From Halobacteriales archaeon (GTDB lineage Archaea > Thermoplasmatota > SW-10-69-26 > JACQPN01 > JAIVGT01), in assembly GCA_020201485.1 (NCBI GenBank), contig JAIVGT010000002.1:1-15357 (forward strand): DNA of 15,357 nt, in the 5' to 3' direction. The notes below the pieces were generated by a model. The model was not told where the DNA came from. It did not search any database and saw only the letters and a program-made list of their open reading frames with translations. Numbering within the stretch: the stretch's first letter is position 1; every line of letters starts with the position of its first letter. Of the stretch, positions 6,167 to 12,726 are shown one piece after another. Both the position numbers and the translations under genes were made by a program.

Positions 6167-7327
6167 TCACTTCGAGCTCACGACGCGCACCACGTCCCCG
6201 TGCTCCAGGGCGTGGTCCGCGCCGATGGTGCGCTTGCGCTTCGCGTCCACGGCGCGGATGAAGTGGTCCCCCAGCTCGGTGTGCACCTTGTACGCGAGGT
6301 CCTTCGCCGTGCTGCCCTTCGGGATGAGGTGCGCGTCCGGGAGCACGTCCCCGGCCTTGCTGCTGTAGTGATGCTCGTCCTCGACGGGGAACACGCAGAT
6401 GAGGCCGAGGAGCTGGAACACGGCGTGCTCCAAGGCTTGCTGCACGCCCGTGCCCTTCTGCGGCTCCAGGACGTGGTGCCGGATGTACTCCAGGGCCTTG
6501 CGCTGCCGGTCGTTGAGCTTGCTCGGCTCGACGATGCCGAAGTCCGCGTCGCCCGGCTTGTAGTTGATGACCCCGGCCTCCTTGGCGCGGCGGAGGGCGA
6601 GCTCGGCCTCGGCCGCTGCCGGGACCGCGCCCATGGCGGTCAGCTTCTGCACGAGGGCGGGCGGGGCCTTGTCCATCTTGTTCGCCACGATCTGGACGGG
6701 CTTCGTCGCGTGCACGACGTGCGCGGCGAGCTTGCGCGGGTCGATGCCGCACTTGTCGATGGCGGCCTTGACCTGCGTCGGCTTGATGCCCAAGCCGGTG
6801 AGCCGCTCGCCCAGCACCGCCTCCGGCTTGATGCTGCCCTTGGCGCTGATCGTGCGCAGGACCTGCTCCCAGTCGCGCTTGATGATGCCCTCGACCCAGG
6901 ACACGATCTCGTCGTGGAGCCAGGCCACGTCCTGCGCCGGGTCGTGCGAGCCGACGGGCACGTTGTTGCCCTCCTCGTTCGTGCCGCCGCTCGCATCCAC
7001 GATGTGGAGCAGGGCGCTCGCCGGGCGCAGGTCGTCGAGGAACTGGTTGCCCAGGCCCTTGCCCGCGTGCGCGCCCGGGACGAGGCCGGCGACGTCGATG
7101 AGCTCGATGGGCACGTAGCGCATGCCGTCCAGGCACGGGCTGTTCTTCGGCTTGCACGCGGGCAAGCCGAGCAGGGCGTGTGGGCACGGGACGCGCACGT
7201 AGCCCATGCCGCGGTTCGGCTTGATGGTCGTGAACGGGTAGTCCGCGATCTCGGCCGGGGCCATGGTGCACGCGCTGAAGAACGTGCTCTTGCCCACGTT
7301 CGGCTTCCCCACGACGCCGACCTGCAT
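6167..7327 (-). CDS. OBG-family GTPase, archaeal YchF-like, with TGS domain
   Basis: The 386-residue protein has all signature motifs: P-loop GKPNVGKS at residues 7-14, a switch region YPFTTIKPN (30-38), DVAG (78-81) followed by LVPGAHAGKGLGNQFLDDL, and NKMD (216-219). An inserted helical segment follows the G domain, and the last 75 or so residues form a TGS domain (VFPVEDEHHYSSKAGDVLPD, then KDLAYKVHTELG and ALEHGDVVRVVSSK). This is the usual length and layout of the archaeal YchF-like group, cytosolic NTPases linked to ribosomes and translation; the NKMD motif fits GTP specificity, though bacterial YchF prefers ATP. ATG 7327 sits immediately before the P-loop strand and 29 nt after a CTGAAG box, so the mRNA is probably leaderless. 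Its 3' end is duplicated at 4895-5002. Confidence 0.95.
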   Translation of the reverse strand: MQVGVVGKPNVGKSTFFSACTMAPAEIADYPFTTIKPNRGMGYVRVPCPHALLGLPACKPKNSPCLDGMRYVPIELIDVAGLVPGAHAGKGLGNQFLDDLRPASALLHIVDASGGTNEEGNNVPVGSHDPAQDVAWLHDEIVSWVEGIIKRDWEQVLRTISAKGSIKPEAVLGERLTGLGIKPTQVKAAIDKCGIDPRKLAAHVVHATKPVQIVANKMDKAPPALVQKLTAMGAVPAAAEAELALRRAKEAGVINYKPGDADFGIVEPSKLNDRQRKALEYIRHHVLEPQKGTGVQQALEHAVFQLLGLICVFPVEDEHHYSSKAGDVLPDAHLIPKGSTAKDLAYKVHTELGDHFIRAVDAKRKRTIGADHALEHGDVVRVVSSK

Positions 7328-7349
7328 GCGGGGGCAACGGGGCAGCTTG

Positions 7350-7360
7350 GCTTCAGGCTT
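7350..7360 (-). promoter_or_regulatory. Promoter-like box AAGCCTGAAGC before the GTPase gene
   Basis: On the minus strand CTGAAG begins 29 nt before ATG 7327. It is close to the TTGAAG core found at 30 nt before three other genes. Inferred from spacing and similarity. Confidence 0.45.
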
Positions 7361-7538
7361 GGCTCAATCCCACCAGGAGGTGGGGCACCAGGTCGGCACA
7401 TCGGAGCGTTGCTCGGTCGCCTTGCGCTGCATGGGGCGGAGCAGGCCGCGCCGGGGTCATGCCCTCTTTCCTCGGGCGGTGGAACCGTTCACGGCAGCCT
7501 CGTCACGCCATCGGCGCGGTCCGCGCCGGGTCCAAGGC

Positions 7539-8264
7539 TCAGCCCTCGCCGGGCTCCTCCACGGTGCGCATGACCCAGAGCCAGGCCTTGCCCCAGAACG
7601 GGTTGGGGAAGAAGGTGAGGATGGGCACGAGGATGCACAACAGGAACGCGGCGCGCGTGCTCATGAGCGACACGGCGAAGGCGAGCGTGTACAGCGTGGG
7701 GCCGAGGAGGAAGCTGATGCGCAGCCCGCGGAAGATGCGCTTGTCGAAGACGCGATGGAGGAGCTTCGGGTCCTTCGTGGCGTAGATGAGGGAGCTGTGC
7801 AGCGCCACGCCGCACAGCGCCAGGTTCGCGCAGTACAGGGCGATGGCCACGTGGTCCTCCTCGAACCGGCTGAGGTAGGCGGTGCTGAAGGGCAGCAGGC
7901 TGACGAAGACGAGGAAGAGCACGGTGCGCACCATGAGCGGCCGGTCGGAGCGCACGACGTAGTGGAACTGGATGCTGTGCCCGATCCAGAACGTGCCCAG
8001 GATGATGAACGACATCGCGTACACGAGGATGGGCGTGAGGAACGCGTCGAGGAACGCCTGGAATGCGAGGGGCTGGGCCGTGCGGGGCAGCTCCTCGATG
8101 AGGGGCAGGGCGAGCAGGGTCATGGCGATGCTGAACACGCCGTCGCTCAGGCCGGCGATGCGGTGCGTGCCGCTGTAGTGGTCCGTGTCGTCCAGGTCGG
8201 TGACCACGGCCGGGATGTGGGGCCGCTGCCCTTCCGCCCGCGCCAGCCAGGTGAGCAAGCCCAT
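7539..8264 (-). CDS. TMEM175-like (DUF1211) putative potassium channel
   Basis: The 241-residue protein has six hydrophobic helices and, at the start of the first, RIAGLSDGVFSIAMTLLALPL, matching the R-x-x-x-F-S-D-G-V-x-x-I-x-x-T-L-L signature of the prokaryotic TMEM175 family (Leu replaces Phe before SDGV). Family members are tetrameric potassium-permeable channels whose pore is lined by the first helix; function here is by homology. Helices lie at about residues 36-56, 73-98, 110-132, 143-165, 182-203 and 208-226. ATG 8264 is the first ATG downstream of the tRNA and gives a plausible cytosolic N-terminus; it lies only 5 nt after the tRNA 3' end. No TATA-like box is visible at the usual distance inside the tRNA, so it may be cotranscribed with the tRNA and released by tRNA 3' processing. 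Confidence 0.85.
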   Translation of the reverse strand: MGLLTWLARAEGQRPHIPAVVTDLDDTDHYSGTHRIAGLSDGVFSIAMTLLALPLIEELPRTAQPLAFQAFLDAFLTPILVYAMSFIILGTFWIGHSIQFHYVVRSDRPLMVRTVLFLVFVSLLPFSTAYLSRFEEDHVAIALYCANLALCGVALHSSLIYATKDPKLLHRVFDKRIFRGLRISFLLGPTLYTLAFAVSLMSTRAAFLLCILVPILTFFPNPFWGKAWLWVMRTVEEPGEG

Positions 8265-8269
8265 AGGCA

Positions 8270-8344
8270 CGCGCGCGGTGGGATTCGAACCCACGACATC
8301 CACGTCCGAAGCGTGGCGGTCTATCCGGGCTAACCTACGCGCGC
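8270..8344 (-). tRNA. tRNA-Arg (anticodon UCG)
   Basis: A full 75-nt cloverleaf folds on the minus strand: acceptor GCGCGCG paired with CGCGCGC, U8-A9, D stem GGTT/GACC, anticodon stem CCACG/CGTGG with loop CTTCGGA (anticodon UCG, reading CGA), T stem GTGGG/CCCAC with loop TTCGAAT, discriminator G. There is no intron and no encoded CCA. The CTCTTATAG sequence at 8424-8432 on this strand could be its promoter, shared with the divergent dut gene, which would imply a leader of about 50 nt. Confidence 0.95.
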
Positions 8345-8424
8345 AGGCGGCGCGTGGGCCCGAGCGCCTGCCCGCGAGGCGCGAGGGCGGAGCGCGCTCG
8401 CGTCCCGCGCACGGCGAGCAGCGG

Positions 8425-8432
8425 CTATAAGA
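8425..8432 (+). promoter_or_regulatory. TATA box CTATAAGA for dut
   Basis: TATAA begins 31 nt before ATG 8457, the standard distance for a leaderless archaeal mRNA. The complement TCTTATAG faces the tRNA-Arg gene and might serve it as well. Confidence 0.65.
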
Positions 8433-8456
8433 GTGCCGCCGCGCTTCCGCGACCCG

Positions 8457-8945
8457 ATGGTGCTGAGCGACGCGGACATCCTGGCCGCGGTCCGCACCGG
8501 CGCGCTGCGCGTCCAGCCCTGGGAGGAGCGGCACCTCACGCCGAACGGCCTGGACCTGCGCGTGGCCGAGGTGCTCGTGCCCCCGGCGCAGGAGCCGGTG
8601 CGCAGCGGCGAGGCCGAGGTCCCGGGCCTGGGCCGGTTCCTCGTCAGCACGCTGGAGCGCGTCACGCTCGGGGAGCAGCTCGCCGGGCAGCTCTGGATCC
8701 GGAGCAGCTACGCCCGGCGCGGCGTGCTCGCCTCCTTCGGCAAGGTCGAGGCCGGCTTCGACGGCACGCTCACCATCGGCGCGTTCAACGCGTCCAGCCA
8801 AGCCCTGCGCATCCCCATCGGCGACCGCTTCTGCCAGCTCGCCTTCGAGCCGCTCAGCTCGCCGGCGCAGAAGGTTTACGCGCAGCGCAGCGGGAACTAC
8901 CAGGGGCAGCAGGGCATCACGCTGGCGAAGGAGCACCGGCCGTGA
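8457..8945 (+). CDS. dut: Archaeal dUTPase of the dCTP deaminase/dUTPase superfamily
   Basis: The 162-residue protein shows the family motifs in order: LTPNGLDLRV near the N-terminus, QLWIRSSYARRGV, VEAGFDGTLTIGAFN, GDRFCQLAFEPL and the C-terminal YQGQQG. The enzyme would hydrolyse dUTP to dUMP and pyrophosphate in the cytosol, keeping uracil out of DNA and feeding thymidylate synthesis. In dCTP deaminases and the bifunctional DCD-DUT enzymes, the strand after G-F/W-x-G ends in a catalytic Glu (LE before the aromatic); here that place is Gly (TIG), so deamination is unlikely and monofunctional archaeal dUTPase is the better call. The Glu of VEAG sits where dUTPases carry their catalytic Asp. 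ATG 8457 lies 31 nt after a TATA box. The stop overlaps the next start (GTGA). Confidence 0.88.
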   Translation: MVLSDADILAAVRTGALRVQPWEERHLTPNGLDLRVAEVLVPPAQEPVRSGEAEVPGLGRFLVSTLERVTLGEQLAGQLWIRSSYARRGVLASFGKVEAGFDGTLTIGAFNASSQALRIPIGDRFCQLAFEPLSSPAQKVYAQRSGNYQGQQGITLAKEHRP

Positions 8946-9322
8946 ACCCGTGCCTGTCGCACGCGTGCAGCACGTGCTGCCACGACACGGCCATGCCGCT
9001 CAGCGAACAGGACGCGGCGCGCCTCACCGCGCTCGGCCACAAGGGCTTCAGCCGCGTGGACGACGGCTGGCTCCTGCTGCGCAACGAGCGCGGAGCGTGC
9101 GTCTTCCTGCGCGACGGGAAGTGCACCGTGTACGAGCAGCGCCCGGAAGGCTGCAAGCTGTACCCCCTCATCTGGTACGAGGACGAGGTGGGGGGAGCGG
9201 GCCCGGGTTTCGACGAGCTGTGCCCGTGGCGCGACGAGTTCGCGCGGACGCCGGAGCACGAGCGTGCCCTGCGCGGCCTGGTGCAACGCCTGGTGCGGGA
9301 GCGCAGCGCGCGACTCAAATAG
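8942..9322 (+). CDS. YkgJ-like Cys-cluster (zinc/iron-chelating) protein
   Basis: The 126-residue protein begins NPCLSHACSTCC, giving a C-x4-C-x2-C-C cluster, and has four further cysteines in ACVFL, KCTVY, EGCKLYP and ELCPW. This arrangement, including the KCTVYEQRPEGCKLYP segment, is typical of the YkgJ/CxxCxxCC family thought to bind zinc or an iron-sulfur centre; the biochemical role is unknown. No signal peptide is present, so it is cytosolic. GTG 8942 overlaps the dut stop by four bases, implying translational coupling, and starts two residues before the first cluster Cys; upstream in-frame codons would only add dut-overlapping sequence. The C-terminus is a basic helix. The TAG stop lies within the AT-rich box that seems to drive the next gene. 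Confidence 0.85.
   Translation: MNPCLSHACSTCCHDTAMPLSEQDAARLTALGHKGFSRVDDGWLLLRNERGACVFLRDGKCTVYEQRPEGCKLYPLIWYEDEVGGAGPGFDELCPWRDEFARTPEHERALRGLVQRLVRERSARLK
9315..9322 (+). promoter_or_regulatory. Possible TATA-like box CAAATAG overlapping the YkgJ-like stop
   Basis: The only AT-rich octamer in the area lies 22-29 nt before GTG 9344, close to the distance seen for other leaderless genes here. It overlaps the upstream gene's stop codon. Assigned from position only. Confidence 0.35.
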
Positions 9323-9343
9323 CGTTCCCGGCCATGCCGCCGC

Positions 9344-9616
9344 GTGGTCTCCGCCCTCGACGCCAACCTCGCCGCGTTCCTCGCCATCGTCACGCTCGGC
9401 GTGGGCCTGCTGCTGGCGGCGGTGAGCGCGGTGAGCTGGAGGCGCATCGGCCATCGCCGCTTGGTGTTCGTCACGCTCGCGCTCGGCGTGCTCGCGCTGC
9501 ACGGCGCGTGGGCCACGCGGCTCGCGCTCGCGGGCGGCAGCCTCGACCTCGTCCCCGAGGCGTTGGTGTTCGCGACCGTCCTCCTGCTCTACGCCAGCGT
9601 GACCGTGCCGGCATGA
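9344..9616 (+). CDS. Small three-helix membrane protein
   Basis: The 90-residue protein has three hydrophobic helices: about residues 8-30 (FLAIVTLGVGLLLAAVSAVSW), 38-58 (LVFVTLALGVLALHGAWATRL) and 69-88 (PEALVFATVLLLYASVTVP), with a basic loop RRIGHRR between the first two. Such proteins are found in several euryarchaeotes next to winged-helix regulators, and here the stop overlaps the regulator's ATG (ATGA). Function is unknown; a membrane partner or sensor for the regulator is an inference from coupling alone. GTG 9344 is the only in-frame start near an AT-rich box; an ATG at 9334 is in another frame. Confidence 0.75.
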   Translation: MVSALDANLAAFLAIVTLGVGLLLAAVSAVSWRRIGHRRLVFVTLALGVLALHGAWATRLALAGGSLDLVPEALVFATVLLLYASVTVPA

Positions 9617-10401
9617 CCGAGGACCCGCTGGCCCTCGACACCCGCCGCCGCGTCTTCGAGCACGTGCGCGCGCACCCCGGCACGCACCTCCGGGAGCTGC
9701 AGCGCCAGCTCGACATGAGCCTGGGCACGCTGGAATATCACTTGCGCGTCCTGGAGAAGCAGGGCCTGCTCAGCACGCAGGAGGACACGCGCTATCTCCG
9801 CTACTACGCCACGGCGCAGCTCGGCCCGCGGGAGAAGGAGGTCATCGCCCTGCTCCGGCAGGAGGTGCCGCGGCGCGTCTGCGCCACGCTCCTCATCGAG
9901 CCCGGGCTCAACCACAAGCAGCTCCTCGGGCATTTCCAGCTCGCCGCGAGCACGCTGAGCTTCCACCTGAAGAAGCTGCAGGCGGCGAGGTTGCTCGACG
10001 TCCAGCGCGAAGGGCGGGAAGCGCGGTACCGCATCCTGGAGCCGGACCTGGTGGCGAAGTGCCTCGTCGCGTACCAGGCGAGCTTCCTGGACGAGGTCGT
10101 GGACCGCTTCGCCGCTGCCTGGCTCGACATCGATGCCGGCGCGCCGGTGGAGGAGCAAGCCCGGGCCCCGCCCGGCGCGGGTGCCGAGCGGGCTGCGCCG
10201 GACGGGCCCCGGACGGAGGAGGGCAAGCGGGACGGCGACCGAGCGGGGGTGGTCGCCGTCACGCGGGTGAGCTGGGCTCAGCGCTTGCGCCGCGCCAGGA
10301 GGCCGGCGCTCGCCACGGCCACCACGAGCACGGCCCCCAAGGCGCCGGCGAGCACGCTCGGCGGCAGCTCGTCGAGCACGCCCTGCACCTCGAAGGCGTG
10401 A
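9613..10401 (+). CDS. Double winged-helix transcriptional regulator with disordered tail
   Basis: The 262-residue frame encodes two ArsR/MarR-like winged helix-turn-helix units: residues 8-66 (TRRRVFEHVRAHPGTHLREL, then LGTLEYHLRVLEKQGLL) and about 75-140 (EKEVIALLRQEVPRRVCATL, then ASTLSFHLKKLQAARLLDV). A helix ending AAAWLDI closes the conserved part near residue 177. Tandem winged-helix proteins of about 180 residues are common archaeal regulators; the target is unknown. The remaining 85 residues are Pro/Ala/Glu/Arg-rich, then Ser/Thr-rich, and the frame runs 124 bp into the convergent surface-protein gene across a perfect hairpin. The true stop may have been lost, or the tail may be real. 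ATG 9613 overlaps the previous stop by four bases. Confidence 0.85.
   Translation: MTEDPLALDTRRRVFEHVRAHPGTHLRELQRQLDMSLGTLEYHLRVLEKQGLLSTQEDTRYLRYYATAQLGPREKEVIALLRQEVPRRVCATLLIEPGLNHKQLLGHFQLAASTLSFHLKKLQAARLLDVQREGREARYRILEPDLVAKCLVAYQASFLDEVVDRFAAAWLDIDAGAPVEEQARAPPGAGAERAAPDGPRTEEGKRDGDRAGVVAVTRVSWAQRLRRARRPALATATTSTAPKAPASTLGGSSSSTPCTSKA
10231..10260. terminator. Perfect 10-bp hairpin between convergent genes
   Basis: GACGGCGACC and GGTCGCCGTC are perfect complements separated by 10 nt, starting 18 bp after the stop of the minus-strand surface-protein gene. On that strand it is followed by a pyrimidine-rich but not T-run stretch. It lies inside the regulator's open tail. A terminator role for one or both genes is inferred from position. 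Confidence 0.45.
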
Positions 10402-11582
10402 GCGCTGAAGTGGGGCACGCTGACCAGGACCTGGACCCCGTCGCGGTCGTGCACGACCCAAGACTCGGGCGTGCTGTCGTCGGTCGGGTCGAGGACGTCG
10501 GCGAGGCTGTCCGCCGCGACGATGGGCACGGACCTCAGGGAGCCGTTCGCCACGTCGAAGTAGGTCACGTTCACGCGCTCGCCACGCAGCAGGCCGGCGG
10601 CGATGTTCAGCACGATGGTGCGCGGGCCGAGGCCCGTCGCGTCCAGGCTGACGAGCACGCCGTGCCCGGTGTGCGTGACGTTGAGGCCGAGGGGGGCGTC
10701 GAGCACGTCCTCGTCGATGTCGTCGTCGCGCGGCCCGGCGACGGTGACCTCGGCCCCGACGTGACCGCGCTCCTTCGCGTCCTCGATGTCGTGCCGGTGG
10801 TCGTTCGCCACCTCGGGCAGCGCGACGTTGTCCTCGTGGGCGACGAAGGTCACGTGCCCGTGCGCGGTGACGGTGCCGTCGTCGAGCCGCAGGCCGTCGC
10901 CATGGAGCGCGCCGCTGAAGTTCCCAGGGCCGGCCAGGCGGAGCGTGCCGTTCCCGCCGCTCACGCCGAGACCCGGGCTGAGGACGAGGGAGAAGGCGGC
11001 ATCGCCCTCGGCCAGGCCGGCGAGGACGCCGGCGGGGTTGTCGTGGAGGAGGAGCTTCGCCCCGCCCGCCTCGAGCCGCACGACGCGGCCGTGCTCCTCG
11101 AGAGCGACGCGGGCGCTGGCGTTGGCGCCCTCGATGCGCAGGGCGTCGAGCACGCGCACCCCGCCCACGGTGTAGTCGCGCAGCGTGAGGTTGCCCGTGT
11201 CCCAGGCGAAGCTGACGAACTTGCCCTGCCACGTGCCCGTCGCGAGGACGAAGCCGCCCAGGCGGTCGTGGGGTGCCAAGCCCAGCAGGTCGTGGCGCTC
11301 CTGCTCGAACGCGGCGCGGCCGTGCTCGTCCTCGCTGCGCTGGGCCGCGGTCGCGTTCTGCGCGCAGCTCGCGCGGGCCGGGCCGCTCACCTCCTCGCAC
11401 CCGGCGCGGCGCGCGTCGCCCGGGCCGGTGTCGTTGCCGTGCGCGCTGCCGCGGCCGGCCGGGGGGCCATGGGTCCCAGGGTCGGAGGCCTCGGAGCCGG
11501 GCCCGTGCGTGCCCTCGGCCGCCACGACGGCGGCGAGCGGGGCGGTCAGGGCCAGGGCGAGGAGGAGGGCGGCGGCACGCAT
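10278..11582 (-). CDS. Membrane-anchored surface glycoprotein-like protein
   Basis: The 434-residue protein has a signal peptide (MRAAALLLALALTAPLAAVVAA), a His/Gly/Pro-rich low-complexity stretch to about residue 60, a long extracellular part and a C-terminal helix (about 410-429, VLAGALGAVLVVAVASAGLL) followed by ARRKR, which would anchor it with the bulk outside. About nine Asn-X-Ser/Thr sequons (NDT, NAT, NLT, NAS, NGT, NFS, NVT) suggest N-glycosylation. The middle is beta-rich with repeated short strand-turn patterns; the membrane-proximal part reads WVVHDRDGVQVLVSVPHFSAHAFEV. Two cysteines (GCEEV, SCAQN) are close enough to bond. Family not recognised. ATG 11582 starts the signal peptide and lies about 30 nt after an ACTTATC box. 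Its 3' end overlaps the convergent regulator frame. Confidence 0.8.
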   Translation of the reverse strand: MRAAALLLALALTAPLAAVVAAEGTHGPGSEASDPGTHGPPAGRGSAHGNDTGPGDARRAGCEEVSGPARASCAQNATAAQRSEDEHGRAAFEQERHDLLGLAPHDRLGGFVLATGTWQGKFVSFAWDTGNLTLRDYTVGGVRVLDALRIEGANASARVALEEHGRVVRLEAGGAKLLLHDNPAGVLAGLAEGDAAFSLVLSPGLGVSGGNGTLRLAGPGNFSGALHGDGLRLDDGTVTAHGHVTFVAHEDNVALPEVANDHRHDIEDAKERGHVGAEVTVAGPRDDDIDEDVLDAPLGLNVTHTGHGVLVSLDATGLGPRTIVLNIAAGLLRGERVNVTYFDVANGSLRSVPIVAADSLADVLDPTDDSTPESWVVHDRDGVQVLVSVPHFSAHAFEVQGVLDELPPSVLAGALGAVLVVAVASAGLLARRKR

Positions 11583-11610
11583 GGGCTTCCGCCGTGACTC
11601 GCCCGGTGCG

Positions 11611-11617
11611 GATAAGT
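11611..11617 (-). promoter_or_regulatory. TATA-like box ACTTATC before the surface-protein gene
   Basis: On the minus strand the box occupies -35 to -29 relative to ATG 11582, the only AT-rich heptamer upstream in GC-rich sequence. No Shine-Dalgarno is visible, fitting a leaderless mRNA. Confidence 0.5.
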
Positions 11618-11666
11618 AGCCTCTCGGGCAGCGCTCGAACGGTCGGGGCCGGAGGGCCGGTCCGCC

Positions 11667-12671
11667 TCACAGCGCGACCATGCGGTCGATGGCCCGGCGC
11701 GCCTTGGCCGCGATGGCCGGGGGGACGGTGATCTCGAACTGGTCACGCTCCAGGCTGAGCAGGACCTTCTCCAGCGTGATGCGCTTCATGTACTGGCACA
11801 CGGCGCGCTCGTTCGCCGCGAGGAAGGTCTTGCCCGGGTTCTGCTCGCGCATGCGGGGCAGGATGCCGGTCTCCGTCGCGACGATGAACTCCTTCGCCTG
11901 GCTCTCCGCGGCGTGGCGCACCATGCCCTCGGTGCTGAGGAAGAACGTGTTCGTCCGCGGCATGGCCCCGCTCGCCACCATGGCCATGACGTTCGTCCCG
12001 CACCCGCACTCTGGGTGGACGAGGAACTCCGCGTCCGGCTTGCTCAGCTTGAGCTTCACGATGTCCTGCGGGGAGATGCCGGCGTGCACGTGGCATTCGC
12101 CCTGCCAGACCTGCATGTTGGCGCGGCCCGTCTCCTTCTTGATGTACATGCCGAGGAAGAAGTCCGGCAGGAACAGCACCTCGCGCTCCTTCGGGATGTG
12201 GTTCACGATGCGCAGGGCGTTCGCGCTCGTGCAGCAGTAGTCGAGCTCGGCCTTCACCGCGGCGCTCGTGTTCACGTAGCCGACGGTGACCGCATCCGGG
12301 AACTCGGCCTTCCAGCGGCGCACGTCGTCGGCGGTGATGGTCGCGGCCAGGCTGCAGCCCGCTTCGAGGTCGGGCAGCAGGACCTTCTTCGCCGGGCTGA
12401 GGATCTTCGCCGTCTCCGCCATGAAGTGCACGCCGCAGAAGACGATGAGGTCCTTGTCCGTCTTCGCCGCCTGCTGGCTCAGGCCCAGGGAATCCCCGAC
12501 GAAGTCTGCGACCTCCTGCACCTCCTGCACCTGGTAGTTGTGCGCGAGGATGACGGCGTTCCGCGCCTCCTTCAACGCACGCACCCGCGCCTGCAGCGCC
12601 CGCACGTTCGGCGGCGGAGGTGGCGTGATGGGGGCGACGCGCTCGTGCAGGGGCCGGCTGTCCGCTGCCAC
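11667..12671 (-). CDS. nadA: Quinolinate synthase
   Basis: NadA condenses iminoaspartate with dihydroxyacetone phosphate to quinolinate in de novo NAD synthesis, using a 4Fe-4S cluster. The 334-residue protein has the typical motifs: ILAHNYQVQEVQEVADFVGDS (part of the first domain), FCGVHFMAETAKIL with Cys79, TVGYVNTSAAVKAELDYCCTS, LPDFFLGMYI, WQGECHVH, HPECGCGTNV with Cys222, STEGMVRH and RAVCQYMKRITLEKV with Cys292. Cys79, Cys222 and Cys292 correspond to the cluster ligands of the family; the extra CC and CGC cysteines are additional. Start: TTG 12701 is in frame, but GTG 12671 lies exactly 30 nt after the TTGAAA box, and the 10 extra residues are not conserved in kind. It follows nadX on the same strand, with its own promoter box in the 55-bp gap. 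No nadC is in the window. Confidence 0.95.
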   Translation of the reverse strand: MAADSRPLHERVAPITPPPPPNVRALQARVRALKEARNAVILAHNYQVQEVQEVADFVGDSLGLSQQAAKTDKDLIVFCGVHFMAETAKILSPAKKVLLPDLEAGCSLAATITADDVRRWKAEFPDAVTVGYVNTSAAVKAELDYCCTSANALRIVNHIPKEREVLFLPDFFLGMYIKKETGRANMQVWQGECHVHAGISPQDIVKLKLSKPDAEFLVHPECGCGTNVMAMVASGAMPRTNTFFLSTEGMVRHAAESQAKEFIVATETGILPRMREQNPGKTFLAANERAVCQYMKRITLEKVLLSLERDQFEITVPPAIAAKARRAIDRMVAL

Positions 12672-12694
12672 GCTGGTGGTGAGTCGCGCGTCCC

Positions 12695-12706
12695 GTTTCA
12701 AGGTTG
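12695..12706 (-). promoter_or_regulatory. Promoter box CAACCTTGAAAC before nadA
   Basis: On the minus strand TTGAAA starts 30 nt before GTG 12671. It differs by one base from the boxes before nadX and the zincin gene and lies in the nadX-nadA gap, so nadA may be transcribed independently. Confidence 0.6.
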
Positions 12707-12726
12707 TGGTGCCGGGAGGGCGGGCT

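Noticed and set aside
7513..7527. Hairpin GGCGCG-GTC-CGCGCC after the channel gene
   Set aside because: Only 6 bp in very GC-rich DNA and no T-tract follows on the relevant strand.
12669..12701. TTG codons at 1785, 12701 and 13530 as start codons
   Set aside because: They lie inside a box also found, in the opposite sense, before the YjbQ gene, and NadX starts at its canonical point from the GTG 30 nt downstream. Kept as the rival hypothesis.
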